A DNA stretch of 64,000 nucleotides from Hyposmocoma kahamanoa (lineage: Eukaryota; Arthropoda; Insecta; Lepidoptera; Cosmopterigidae), in NCBI RefSeq assembly GCF_003589595.1, contig NW_020653333.1, positions 1,327,603 to 1,391,602 of the forward strand, in the 5' to 3' direction. Positions 38,001 to 49,021 of the stretch are shown in pieces. The notes under the pieces were generated by a model, which saw only the letters and a program-made list of their open reading frames with translations, searched no databases and was not told the origin of the DNA. The translations under genes were made by a program, and so were the position numbers. Within the stretch, counting starts at the first letter, position 1; each line of letters starts with the position of its first letter.

Positions 38001-38560
38001 GGAAGAACGGCATAAGTGAAGTTACGTCAAAAATGTTTATTGGTCCATTAATGCAGAAAAATATAATCCACATCCCCGCCAATTCTTTTTATTTATTTAT
38101 TTATTTGTTTCACTTTCATTGCTTGTAACTCTATCGACTAATACTGCCGTTCGCCAGCTAAAACGCGGCTAAGTGACAAAATATCTTTTTGATATGTCAA
38201 AAAAACCATACCCCAGTTTTAGAATATTGAAATCGTTTAATGATATTTCAGGTATGCATCGTTAGGGTAAGTTCCGATAAGTCGAACACATTAATTAATT
38301 TGAACTGTTTCTAAAATAGAAATTTGTACTCTACCTTTTGCTACTTAAAACGAATAGTTCACCGTTTGTCACGTTTTAGCCGCGTTTTAGTTAGTGGATG
38401 GTAGAATATTGCCGATAGAGTTTCAAGAATCGGAGATGATATTTTTCTGTATCCGATGGAGCAATAAACATTTTTGACGTAACTTCACTTATGCCAATCT
38501 TCCATGAGGGGTGCGAAATCCTTTTATCACAATGACAAGCATTGCAGTGTATGCCATCGA
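37996..38560. repeat. Inverted Rep-M arms around a Rep-N element
   Basis: CATAAGTGAAGTTACGTC and AAAAATGTTTATTG at 38010-38043 are inverted at 38467-38496 (CAATAAACATTTTTGACG, TAACTTCACTTATG). The arms are ~90 bp and 380 bp apart. After the right arm, TGACAAGCATTGCAGTGTATGC continues Rep-M. Confidence 0.8.
38143..38412. mobile_element. Rep-N element, both ends present
   Basis: CAGCTAAAACGCGGCTAAGT at the left faces AGCCGCGTTTTAGTTAG at the right. The interior has GGGTAAGTTCCGATAAGTCG and CTACCTTTTGCTACTTAAAA. It is ~270 bp and non-coding. This is the reference copy for 9047-9195 and 29187-29385. A (TTTA)n run lies just outside on the left. Confidence 0.85.
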
Positions 38561-39255
38561 CACGATTACTAAAATCATAAAATAAAACTTTTATTCCATG
38601 ACTTTACAGGAGGAGGAGGAGCTTTATACTACGTACTACCAAAAATAGTGAATAACATTATAATGCTATTTGTTATCGCCTATTTCTTTACGTAAATAAA
38701 CAAATCAATGGATGTAACATTGTGTTCTGTGTCTATGGTATTTGTCATTATCTCATTTTACATCATTTTAATGATAAATGGATCTAGGTAATCTGAATGA
38801 ATTGAGATGCTCAAGTAATACCAAAAAGAACCTGCGCAGGCCAACTGACTATACTGCATAGTGTGGCAAGCAAAACAGGTTGCGAGCACCGAGGCGCCCG
38901 TGGGAACCGGTTGCCTTTCCATTCAAACCTACTACATTTTCATTCGCACTGCATTACGCTCTGATACAGGTATGAATTTGACTTTTTGTGCAGTTATTAC
39001 AGTTAAATTGCAGACTCCATATAAAAAAAAAACTTTTTCTTAGTGGAGAAGAAAAGTAAATGACAAATTCATGTATGTAAATTTTATTTTTTGTTTGATG
39101 ACGAGCGGTGAATTAGCTCAACCTATTCCTTACATTCAAAACAACAGGGTCACTGAATGAAAAGCTCGCTTTTTCAAATTTAAACTTCTCTTCATAAACA
39201 CCAAATGCCATTTGCCGAATGTTTTCATTTTGTTGTTTGATGACTTTTGTTTTGC
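38561..39255. other. No recognised feature
   Basis: GAGGAGGAGGAG at 38611 is a minor simple repeat. No frame of interest. Confidence 0.4.
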
Positions 39256-39533
39256 ATAATAATATCAAGTCGGGACGAACAAGTCGTACGCCTGATGGTA
39301 AGCACACGCCTGTCCATAACAATTGCAGTGCCACTCAGAGTTTTAAATCGCATAGATCTGAGGGGCACTGCTAGCGCGCCCGTCACCCTGAGACATAAGT
39401 TGATAAGTCTCGTGTGCCTGTAATTTCACCAGCACTCTTACCCTTCAAAACCGGAACACAATAATGCTGATATTACTGCTTGGCGGTAGAAATAGGCAAA
39501 GTGGCAGTACTGAACTCATAAGTAGAGCTCTAC
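39256..39533 (-). repeat. Rep-A, near full length
   Basis: TTTTGCATAATAATATCAAG at the tail to AGTAGAGCTCTACTG at the 5' end. About 25 bp around the AGAGTTCGTCC block is missing. Confidence 0.9.
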
Positions 39534-40172
39534 TGATTATAAGTAACTAAACTTAATGACATTCCGCAGACATGACATGATTTTGAAAGTAAAATCTAGA
39601 AATATTTATCAGCACGCCGTATAATATTCAATAACCCTAGGTGGTGCTAGGTGACTTGACGTGATTGCAGAGGCGCGGGTTGATGGTTTAAATGCCATTA
39701 TCCGCAAAAAACAGCCTCATTGCTCACCAGACAGCAGTCCTTAACTAGTACAACACTATTTCACAGGTCATACCTGATAGATATGTAAGACCTACCCATT
39801 ATGAATTGTTTTATTCTCCTGAGCGAACAGCCTCACAAGAGTCTATTGGATCGGGATGCGAATGAGAGATAGTAGCCTGCCACTTTTAATAATTTAATTT
39901 TTGTGTAAGTTTTTTTACTATTTACCACTAACCTAGTCTTTAAGTTATTTTTGTAAGTTCACTAACACCACTGAACCTTAAAAAAATGTAGTTGTCTGAA
40001 TAAATAATTATATTGTTCACAGAACAATAAATACAGTAGAAGTGGCTAGTTAGCATCCAACGCGTGCCAACGTTAGGTCTCGAAAGACCTACTTGAGCTC
40101 AGTCCACCATTTCCGCTTTACATGGTATGGTTGCGTCATTCTTTCGCATAAATTCTCTAAAATCGCATAAAA
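39534..40172. other. Spacer and possible leader of the THAP-like exon
   Basis: No repeat. From 40030 the sequence is less AT-rich (GTGCCAACGTTAGGTCTCG, ACCTACTTGAGCTCAGTCC), compatible with a 5' leader, but no promoter motif is secure. Confidence 0.35.
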
Positions 40173-40258
40173 ATGCCTTATTGTGCTGTTTTGGAGTGCA
40201 AATATGATAGCCACACCAAAAATATTACCCGTAGTAGTATTTCATATTATTATCATCG
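40173..40258 (+). CDS. THAP-like first exon with 5' splice site
   Basis: ATG at 40173 opens MPYCAVLECKYDSHTKNI, then TRSSISYYYHR, up to a strong donor CG|GTAAGT at 40259. MP-x-C-x4-C with a following basic/serine stretch and an aromatic block is how THAP zinc-finger domains (C2CH) begin, and in insects these are often split by an early intron (family knowledge). THAP proteins include host DNA-binding proteins and P-type transposases, and lepidopteran genomes carry many copies. The following exon with the C-x2-H half was not located. The expected F-P after the aromatic block is not clean, so it may be a decayed copy. Confidence 0.5.
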
Positions 40259-40654
40259 GTAAGTCTTATTTTAATAAATTTTCAATTTTCTGTTTATCGT
40301 AGTGATTCAGATGTTAATTGTTCGTGGTAGTCCAGTTACTGACCCCGAGACGAATACAATTTGCAGCATGTTGAATAAAATTTCAATATAAAATCAAAAC
40401 GTCGTAACTGGCAAAAAAGGTATTGAATTTTTGAAAGGGGTAAAGTTTAAACTATATTAACAATCCAGAAATGTTGCATCTTTTTTCTTTTTTAAATTAG
40501 AAACTATGACCAATCATGAACAAAATTTCGTTGTGTTTATTAGTAGTGGTGTTTATTAGTTGTGTGCGTTTTAGCGACAGCGGTTCCGATAGTAATCCAG
40601 GCTTATGGCACTTCCAGTGTTTTTCTTCTGTGATATTATTATTATTATTACTAG
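40259..40654. other. Putative intron or spacer
   Basis: AT-rich. A TTA microsatellite (40637-40653) precedes a Rep-E arm. No acceptor exon was found. Confidence 0.35.
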
Positions 40655-40745
40655 TCAGCTAGCTGTGATCACTGGACCTGTAAAGGGCCCGAAACTCTCA
40701 TTTGTTTGAACAAATGTACGCGATTTAGATCTGAAAAAGTACAGA
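40655..40745 (-). repeat. Rep-E arm
   Basis: GACCTGTAAAGGGCCCGAAA, CATTTGTTTGAACAAATG and ACGCGATTTAGATCTG. It abuts the left end of a Rep-D copy. Confidence 0.75.
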
Positions 40746-41205
40746 GTACTAAAAATTACGTCATTTGCTAAGTTTTATTGAAATATGGGGATAATTCAAT
40801 AAAACTTAGTTCGCCACTACACGGGACTTGACGCTGGAGATAATAAAAATAGGTTCTCACTACGACACTACTCAAAGTATATTGAGAGAAAAACGCCTTG
40901 AATGGAAGAAATAGCAAAATCAACCATTAAAGTAATTGCTCCTAAATTAAAGTTAGGCGCTATTTATAAAAGTGAATCTTCATGCGTGAACAACCACCCT
41001 TCGAGGTGGATGATTTTTTTTTTCAAAATGAAATGGGACCACTATGGAAGTACCCCCTTTCCAACAAAAAAAGAATCATGAAAATCGGTTCACAAAAACC
41101 GGAGTTATCGCGTAACATACATACAAAAAAAAGGAGAAAAAAAAGAACATACAGTCGAATTGAGAACCTCCTCCTTTTTTGAAGTCGGTTAAAAAACCAG
41201 TCTCA
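40737..41205 (+). mobile_element. Rep-D with interruption
   Basis: The left end (40737-40806; AGTACAGAGTACTAAAAATT, GCTAAGTTTTATTGAAAT) and the right part (40976-41205; GGGACCACTATGGAAGTACC, AATCATGAAAATCGGTTC, TTGAGAACCTCCTCC, end TGAAGTCGGTTAAAAAA) are separated by ~170 bp of unassigned sequence. Confidence 0.8.
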
Positions 41206-41408
41206 TTTCCAATTGTCTATATTATATTTGTTAAAACCATGGCCTTGGGAGAAACATACTATTGGATAAACTTTAAACTAAGAAATACCAAACGCGTTTG
41301 GTGACCACAAACCGTCCTCTGAAGTATACTTCCTTATTATGAGAGACTTTGGCCATTCACCATAAAATGAAATCTATTGTGTTTGTTTATCGGCTTGTGC
41401 ACCATATT
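41206..41408. other. Spacer
   Basis: Nothing recognised. Confidence 0.4.
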
Positions 41409-41652
41409 TCAGTAGTAAAGCTTCTCGTGAAAGAGTTCGTCCGGAGACGTCCTGCCCATTTTTGTTGCCGAGCGGTAATGAGGGCATTACTATGTTCCAG
41501 TTTTGCAGTTTTGAAGGGTAAGGGTGCTGGCAGTGCTCCTTAAATCTTTCCAATTTAAAGCTCTGAGTGGCACCGCAACTGGTATAGACAGGCGTGTCGC
41601 TTACCACCAGGCGCACGACTTGTTCGTTACTTTATTTGGTATCATAAAAAGA
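41409..41652 (+). repeat. Rep-A with a central deletion
   Basis: AGTAGTAAAGCTTCTCG to TTACTTTATTTGGTATCATAAAAAG. About 70 bp from GAAATTACAGGC to GACGGGCGCAGTG is deleted, joining GGTGCTGG to CAGTGCTCC. Confidence 0.9.
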
Positions 41653-42127
41653 AAACCATATAAAAAAGCTTACGGCGTTTTCTTACCGAAATAAAACATT
41701 CTTTTCCTGCTAACAACTGCATGGGCGGACTTACCTGTAATTAAAAGAAGAAAACATTAATTAAGGTAATAACTTTGTCTATGACTATGCGATTTACATA
41801 CAATTATGGTTAACGCACCATTTACATTGCAATATAGGTACGAAATTTTAACGGAACGTCAAAGGACACCGGTTTGTATCGAAACGGGCAACTTGCCCAA
41901 ATTAGTTCTGCCCACTCCCACCCACGCTTGCAACCTTGTACGAATAAATGAAGGTAGCAGAAATGTTGAAACGTGATGCCTTGTCTGAAGCACCTGGCAA
42001 ATAAACAAAAGCCAATAAATATGTGAATTTAACGAATAATGTTAACGAACTCAAAGTGCAAGTATTTTTCAATGCACCTTTCAATGGTATAATATACTGT
42101 GTTTATAACTTAATCGTTTCTGCATTA
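41653..42127. other. No recognised feature
   Basis: AT-rich spacer. Confidence 0.4.
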
Positions 42128-42469
42128 AGGTGGTTTTCCACAGCGAGGCGAGACGAGGATTGAAATTTATGTGGCAAAATTTCAATACTCTCCTAGTCCA
42201 TCTTCATTGGAAATAGTCTGGATTGACGAGGATTGAGGTCAGAATTGAAATATTTGTTGATGTAGTATTGAACCGTATTGCTGCATAGATAGAGTATTAT
42301 ACTCTGCATCAGAAACATGATTTCTCGCGCGAGCTCGCGAGCGCCCGCACGATCTCGCACGAGATCGCGACGGCTATTAATATTAATCGCGCGATTAATG
42401 GCAGTTTTTGGTGGAAATAGGCCGGCGAGATTTCTATTCCCGTCTCGCCTCGCCGATGGAAAACCATCT
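42128..42469. mobile_element. MITE with TTA duplication
   Basis: AGGTGGTTTTCCACAGCGAG and the complement of the right end, AGATGGTTTTCCATCGGCGA, match, followed on both sides by GGCGAGACG. TTA flanks both ends (42125-42127, 42470-42472). The interior has dense self-complementary CGCGAGCTCGCG and CACGATCTCGCACGAGATCG. It is 342 bp and PIF/Harbinger-like. A 64-codon ORF inside is incidental. Confidence 0.9.
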
Positions 42470-43047
42470 TTAAACTCATAAATTTGCTTATTGGATTACG
42501 CATAATATGAGCACGAAAAGTGAACTATAATCAGTCAGAGCCTCTGGTATAAAAATATAAAAATTTGGTGTATAGTATACAATCCACCTGAATATCTGGA
42601 GCGCCTAGCTGAAAGGCTGAAAATCAGCAATACCTAATCTAGGTAAATGAGTACCTATATTTTACCTTCTCATCTTGTTTGTGCACACTTTCCTTATATT
42701 AATGCTTACAAACAAAATAGAAAGCATCACGAGGTAACTTCTATAGCAAGCCTTCTGTATCGTCATAGGCCTCTTTAGGCAGAATTTGACAGTCCTTTTA
42801 CGTCCTGTTTAATTCATAGTGTTACTAAACCAATAAAGCATGACATAACTATTCTCGGTTTAATTTGTTTAATTCCACTTCAACGGTGGTGGCTGCCAGT
42901 TTAGGTGCCGAAGTGTAACTAATTATGTCAGTGGTTAATTTTGTAATTAACTGAGGATTGAACCTTGACCGCTTCGTTTAATTGTGGTGCAATGCTTGTC
43001 ACTGGAATGAAAATGTCAATAAATTACATAAATAATTATACATTACT
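42470..43047. other. No recognised feature
   Basis: AT-rich spacer. Confidence 0.4.
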
Positions 43048-43090
43048 AGCTGTTGCCCGCGACGTTGTCCGCGTAAAATTTTTTCATTGC
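43048..43090 (+). mobile_element. Rep-H 5' tip
   Basis: TACTAGCTGTTGCCCGCGAC and GTTGTCCGCGTAAAATTTTT match the start of Rep-H. The rest is absent. Confidence 0.7.
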
Positions 43091-43350
43091 ATTAGTAGTA
43101 TATACTACTAAAACACAAATAAAAAATATTCCAGTTTGCAAAATGTAAAGAGTACAATTCACTACAGAAAAGGTTTTATTTAAATACTTCGATGCCTTAA
43201 CTTACCCCCTTTTAGGGGTTGTTTTGAAAAAGCCTGAAACGTTTATTACTTATTTTGTATTTAAAGTATCCAAACAAAGTTTGGAGTTTGTTCCGGACCC
43301 TGCTTCTCACACGTACATGGATAATAATTTAGAAAACATTGCACTCGACC
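43091..43350. other. Spacer
   Basis: Nothing recognised. Confidence 0.4.
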
Positions 43351-43550
43351 CATGGTCTCATATTAAAGAAACAATACACTCACAAGGTTTCTAATTAAAG
43401 AAACATTTCACTCACATGGTCTCAAATGAAAAGAAACCATATACTCATATGTGTCAAATTAAAGAACTGAACTTTAAACTGGCCGAAATTCAAGAAACCA
43501 TATACGCTCACTAGGTCATTAAAAAAACCATACACTCACATGGTCTCATT
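43351..43550 (+). repeat. Degenerate 32 bp minisatellite, ~6 units
   Basis: Units begin CATGGTCTCATATTAAAG, CAAGGTTTCTAATTAAAG, CATGGTCTCAAATGAAAAG, CATATGTGTCAAATTAAAG, CTAGGTCATTAAAAAAACC and CATGGTCTCATTCATG at 43351, 43383, 43415, 43446, 43511 and 43539. Each is followed by GAAACNNTACACTCA-like sequence. The spacing is 28-33 bp, with one unit diverged. Confidence 0.8.
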
Positions 43551-44995
43551 CATGTTGACAAAACAAGATAAGAAGCGTTAAATGCAAAACACACAGATCT
43601 TTTAAAGCAGTTGGTTCTATAACCAATAATTACTATTAATTAAATGGACAGTGAAAGCACTGTTCCAAATTCCCGAACCAATTGAAAATAAAGTCTCGAT
43701 AGATGTTAAAAGCAAAAAAGTCGTGCATGAAAAGCTTTAATATAGCATAAAAAACATTCCACGAAGTAAACTGTGAATTCCAAACGTAGTTTAAAATGGC
43801 AAAACTACAGTAAATTGAGCGATTTTGTCCGAGTATGGGGCTTGGCGATTTGTCAATGGCTGCAGAGAGGAGCGGGTAGGAAATTCCCTCGATAAATGAA
43901 AATAGTTTACATATTTCCCGTATTTCGATTTTTTTAATATCCCGGCTATAAATACTTTGTCGTCCTTTTCGTGAAAAGACTAAATAGTTTGTATATTAGA
44001 GAGTAGGTACGTGATCCTAGAAACTTATTTGTGCACGACAGCACCATCCTTTTTATACCATTTTTAATACTATGCATTGTTTTCTTTTTCTTCTTTTTCT
44101 GGTTGTTTTTCGAATACAATACAAAATACGTTATTCAACCGTTTTTTCGCCAAAAATATAATTTACAGTCAAACTATTTATTATAAATCTTCATGTTACG
44201 AGTTGATACTACCACGAATTCAAATTTTTCCTGTATTAGTTCATTTGGGTCGAGTGACAGGGCTTTATTTCAGAATTATTTTTTTTACAACCTGAATTAA
44301 GGCCATTTGAAAAATGTATATTGTATATTATATCATATCTTTTTAAATTTATTATTTAAAATACATATTGCACTACATGTTATCTAACAAATTAATAGTG
44401 TGCATAACTATATATATAAATAATTAGCTGTAAATAGATAGGTAGACATTTTTACTGTGTGTGTCATTTTATTTCAATAAAAAATTGTAATAACAATATC
44501 ATATCTGAAATAAGTACTGTGTAAAAAAAAACATAAAAAAAATTATAACCTTTTTTTTTTTTCAAAATAACAGGAGTGGTGTACTGTACGACGCACGTCG
44601 CCCCTTTCTAGTATTTAAATAGTTATGTATCTTAGGTTAGTATGTTAGACGATAAACGTTCGTCATAACACATTGACGTCTTATTTATACGCTTTCCTGG
44701 TCCCCACATCGCATTGGGGTTTTTCGTATTTTAATTTGAAGTGTTATAGATGCATAAGAAGCATTGTATTTATTATTTTACTTCGATAGTGTATTTAGAA
44801 GAAAAGGATTGTGATTGCAAATAAAAATAATAACTATTTTGTTTTGATTGTTTTGCCTTTTATTATTAATAATTCTGGAGTTTCAGAGGTGAACGTTTAA
44901 AGAAGAAGTTTAAGGTAAAATAGGTAAATATACACTGTCTATTCTGAATAAGTCTGGAGGCAAGTCGAGGAGGTCGATGACCTGGATGGAGCTAT
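43551..44995. other. 1.4 kb AT-rich stretch, nothing recognised
   Basis: Poly(T) at 44550 and a 72-codon F/S-rich ORF (44077-44295) of compositional origin. No family match is seen. Confidence 0.5.
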
Positions 44996-45230
44996 CTATC
45001 TGTAAACCGTTAAATTGAAATTTAATCCAAAACTGATTTCTATGAAACTTCCGTTTTTTTGGCTAAATAAACAGGTTTCGAGTATTTTTAGATCAATTCT
45101 GCACTTGTCCAATAGGAATCGTAATATTGAATTATTTAAAAACGTTAAACATGAAAGCAAATACACAAATAAACTTTATGTGGGACTCCCACAGGGCACT
45201 ATATTATGACCATGACTGTTCCTAATGTAT
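44996..45230 (+). pseudogene. Reverse-transcriptase fragment of a non-LTR retrotransposon
   Basis: The frame at 45015-45230 includes LSNRNRNIELFKNVKHES and YVGLPQGTIL, then a stop, P, a stop, LFLMYRES. G-L/V-P-Q-G-T/S-I/V-L-x-P-x-L-F-L-x-Y is the conserved palm motif of non-LTR reverse transcriptases, preceded as usual by a L-S-N-R segment (family knowledge). Two stops lie inside the motif, so it is dead. The clade is probably Jockey/CR1-like. Confidence 0.75.
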
Positions 45231-45260
45231 AGGGAGTCACCACACTTATCGACACTAGTC

Positions 45261-45404
45261 GAGCCGGTGAGAAAAAGCTTTATGTCGGTGCAATACGAGC
45301 GAAAAAGACTGCGTTTCGCGTCGGCGGTCCAGGCGGAAGTATGACGCATAACGTCTTTTTCACTCTTAGAGTTGCGTGAACATAGTGCTTTTTCTAAGCT
45401 GCTC
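45261..45404. mobile_element. Small inverted-repeat element
   Basis: GAGCCGGTGAGAAAAAGC at the left and GCTTTTTCTAAGCTGCTC at the right are inverted with a few mismatches, continuing TTTATGT / ACATAG. It is ~144 bp with no second copy. Confidence 0.6.
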
Positions 45405-45768
45405 AAGCCGGTTCTGTGATAATAAGATGGTAAGTCCCATATACAGTATTAATCACGAACATCCTACTTATACTTTCTTAGTTTGTAATATAAATATTTA
45501 AGTTTCAGTTTATCAACAATGGATCCCTTTCAAAAGTATAAAAACAAGAATCCAACGCTGTTTTGATTGGTCGTTAACAGACAGAGACTTTCAATTGAGC
45601 ATTTCAACAACACATCGCATTTAATACTTAATAGCAGTTAATATAAACACTTCTCTGGAGGCACTTACTAGTACAATCGAACACAAAAACGTCATTGAAG
45701 GAGCTCAATATTACAAACAATTGGAGCTGTCAATATCAATCAAGACATTAAATTTATATTATTACTAG
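45405..45768. other. No recognised feature
   Basis: Spacer. Confidence 0.4.
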
Positions 45769-46035
45769 TTGGTGCCCGCGACTGCGTCGGCGTAGAATAG
45801 TACTTCAAGTAGCCTACAGTACTAAACTAATTTTCATAATTTTATTGGTTTTTCATACAAACTTTCATCCCCTATTTCATCTCCTTTAGACTTATTTTTG
45901 TGACAAAAAGTAGCCTATGTCCTTTTTCTAGTTCCCATCTGTACGTATATCAAAATTCATCAAAATTGGTTGAGCGGTTTAGACGTGAACACATAACAGA
46001 TAGACAGGCTGAGTTACTTTGGCATTTATAATACG
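45769..46035 (+). mobile_element. Rep-H, complete-looking copy
   Basis: TACTAGTTGGTGCCCGCGAC, CATACAAACTTTCATCCCC, AAAAAGTAGCCTATGTCC, ATTGGTTGAGCGGTTTAGAC and TTGGCATTTATAATACG, about 266 bp. It shows the order expected of this widespread lepidopteran element and serves as reference for the interrupted copy at 13.9-14.5 kb. Confidence 0.85.
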
Positions 46036-46612
46036 ATTCATCCGAAGAACAGAGTCCGATGTGATTATACAAAGAAAAGAGGACAAATACATAATCATGT
46101 TATTCAAAATAAGGTAACGTAAACGTAAGGTAATAATAGGTTTTCAGAATTGTATGTATTATTTCGTTTCGGAAATATAAAATTGAACAACAGTTAAGAA
46201 CAGGGCACAAACTGTACAATGTCCTGAGAATAAGCAATTTTGCACATAGGCCTTTATTTAACGGACGAGTCGATGTAAGCTTGGATTGATATAAAGACCG
46301 AACAAACAAAAGAAAAATTCTTTCGATTTAACTGGACTAAACTACAGATATAGTCAGCAGATCTTTGGATTGGGTTTAAACGCTTTTTTGTCATAGCGCC
46401 GTATATGTTTCGCGAAGGAATTCATAAAAATACCCGAAACCGTTTACCGTTCTTCGTAACTCGGAAACATTTCGTGATTGGACAGGCGTTAAGGTGGAAT
46501 AATCGCTCCAGGTTATGCTCAAAACTCTAAGGAGCAAACTGCCAACCTTCGTCACTAGAGCAGCACTTAACAAGAAGTTTTGTGCTAAAAGCCATAAGTT
46601 TATAAAGTTTAT
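46036..46612. other. No recognised feature
   Basis: AT-rich. Two overlapping minus ORFs of 103 and 70 codons reaching into Rep-L lack any motif. Confidence 0.4.
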
Positions 46613-47402
46613 AGTCAGGTAGGGTAAAGGAAAATACTTTATTTTGAGTACATTTTTGAGCTCTAGGAAGAACAGATAAAGTCGTATAAGAATTTTGAAC
46701 AATACTCAACTTCCCTTTGTTTATCAGTTTTAGGTACACGTTTTAACAATCATCATGCTAAATTCAATAGTTTCGATGTATTTGCCGAAAACGTGCAAAT
46801 TACAATAAAATACAAAGTACAAATGACGGGGTAAGAGGAACAGTTTATAAAATAATGTACACCTCGTGTTCTCAAGACTTTACTACTAGTTTTTTCGGCC
46901 GTTTGGATTTGGAGCATCGTAGCGACATCTCTTTAAAGTCGTTTAAACTAATTTATTTGTTTGTTTATCGACTGAGAGACTGCTGTGACGATGCGAACTC
47001 TCATCGTCATCCCGCCTTTTTACCACCCCTTTCTCTGGTTCCCGGCCACTTACTTTGAAATTTTGAATCATTCTTAAATTCTTTTTTCTTCTTCATCACT
47101 TGCTGTTCTTCTTTCCATTGCCACTCTCTACTAAATTTCTGAAGCGAGCACACGTGCTCGACTTGACGTCAAATTCTGACAGTTAAATCATGTAACCTAA
47201 CTGCTTGTAAAGCATAGTATTTCTAGGAATTACACGCCTTTTTGGGCCTTTACTTTACCTGTTCTTTTCCCTTCCTGTACTCTTTACTTCTATAATAAAA
47301 TTCATGTGGACCGATCCTTCTATTTAATTACGCGATTCCTTTTTATTATGAGTTAAGGCTTCAAATCCCTCTTCCCCCGTGTTCCTCTTACTCCAACTGA
47401 CC
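46613..47402 (-). mobile_element. Rep-L, second copy with insertion
   Basis: AGTCAGGTAGGGTAAAGG starts the copy, and GTGTTCCTCTTACTCCAACTG ends it. GAGCTCTAGGAAGAACAG, CGAAAACGTGCAAATTAC, GTACACCTCGTGTTCTCAAG and AGTTAAGGCTTCAAATCCCT match the 35.1 kb copy in reverse. An extra ~350 bp (about 46985-47335), including a Rep-S scrap and T/C-rich sequence, interrupts it. Confidence 0.85.
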
Positions 47403-48198
47403 CTACATATAGTATTTACGACACCGACTGTACAGAAACTAGAGTAATAATCGAACAGATGTGGGCAATAAAGTGAAGCAGAGCAGTCGATTCGATACTT
47501 ACCAATTTAACGGGCATTGGCCACCGCCCTTCACAGACACCCGTTGGTGGCGGCCATGTGTGGGAAGTTCAGTGACAGCATGTAATTTTAGCGGTATCGG
47601 TGTATTAATCAAGGTATTATCAAAAGATATTAATCCGTATTTTCGCGAAATATTTGTTATTTCTATTTTTATTACGATGTCTATGGTGAAAATAAATAAA
47701 ACACTTTTCCTTTTTTTGTTTCGATGTAGTCGGGTAAAAAGAGTTTATTGTCTCTCACACATTCGAAGTATTTTATTGCATGTGGCATAGAGTCGAATTT
47801 AAAACATAAGTATGACGGAAGACGTTCCCTTATATTGTCAGTACAGTGTTGCCTATACGATAGAGTTCAATAACGCCGCGTCGCATTGCTTAGTTCGATA
47901 ATGCGTTAATAAATATTAGCGGAAACAGAAACGGAAGCGGATGCGGAAGTATAAATACTGCAAAAACCTCAATAAAATAGTTCCCAACAGGGCTTGCTTT
48001 AGGTTTCATATTTTAAGTGCAATTATTACGCAACAGGAAACTACTAAAACCACCGCCGTATAATCCTGATGTATCGCAAACGTTGTAAACTTCCGATCAA
48101 AGTTCCGTTATAAAAGTTGCGGAAGCAGAAACGGAAACAGATGTGAAAAACTATGCGAACTTCAGCAATTGCGGAAGCAGAAGCAGATGTCTGTTGCA
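47403..48198. other. Unassigned, with GGAAGCGG-type repeats
   Basis: GCGGAAACAGAAACGGAAGC (47921), TGCGGAAGCAGAAACGGAAA (48118) and TTGCGGAAGCAGAAGCAGAT (48172) form loose repeats leading into the tandem array. A 109-codon ORF (47461-47790) is not recognisable. Confidence 0.45.
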
Positions 48199-48700
48199 TC
48201 ACCTATAAAATCCGTAAAACAAATCTCAAATCACAATATCATATAGAAATTCTCGACCGTAGAACAGCCGTACTAAGGGTCTCCAGCCGACTGAACAGAC
48301 TAATTTCTGTGCTCAATAATTCCAAAAAAAAACCTCAGATCACAATCTCTTAGAGAAACTCCCGCCCGTAGACCAGCCGTAAGGACCTCCAACTGACTGA
48401 ACTGATCAATTTCTGTGCCCATAAACTCCGAAAAACAAACCTCAAATCACAATATCATATAGAAACTCTGTAACGCAGAACAGCAGTTAGGGTCTCAAGC
48501 CGACTGACCGGACTAATTTCTGTGCCCAATAATTCCAAAAAAAAACCTCAGATCACAATCTCATACTGAAACTCTCGCCCGTAGACCAGCCGTAAGGGCC
48601 TCCAACTGATTGAACTGATTAATTTCTGTGCCCAATAATTCCAAAAACAAACTCAAATCACAATCTCATATATAAACTCTCGACCGTAGAAAATCCGTAT
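48199..48700 (+). repeat. Tandem array, ~106 bp unit, alternating unit types
   Basis: About 4.7 units. TTTCTGTGC recurs at about 48304, 48410, 48517 and 48623 (steps of 106-107). Units alternate: one type has CCTCAGATCACAATCTC, CCGTAGACCAGCCGTAAGG and CCTCCAACTGA; the other has CTCAAATCACAATATCATAT, GAACAGC and GGGTCTCAAGCCGACTGA. This gives a 213 bp dimeric higher-order period. No frame or dyad conserved across units is evident. Confidence 0.92.
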
Positions 48701-49021
48701 TATAAAACCGATTACGGTTTTTAGCCAATCCCCATTTATGTCCGAGACTAATTTCGAGCGTTGTCATTTTTTGCCCGTCGTCTTCATCACGCACACTTGG
48801 GAGTCTTTTGTAGTAGCTATTTCGGTTGAATGGACTGTGAGATGCTTTTTATGTGGTACAGTGATTGGGGTGAATGGAGAACGTTCAGAATCAAAATGAT
48901 CCGAGTGCTCCAACCTTTTTTGTTATATTTTTGCCTAACTTCACTGGATCAGATACTTTAGATGCTATACATACGTCTAATAAATCTCTAATAAATCAGT
49001 GGTGGATAGATTTGTCGAAAC
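48701..49021. other. No recognised feature
   Basis: Spacer. Confidence 0.4.

Noticed and set aside
48199..48700. CRISPR-like regular spacing in the tandem array
   Set aside because: Whole 106 bp units repeat without unique spacers, in a eukaryotic context. It is a satellite-type tandem repeat.
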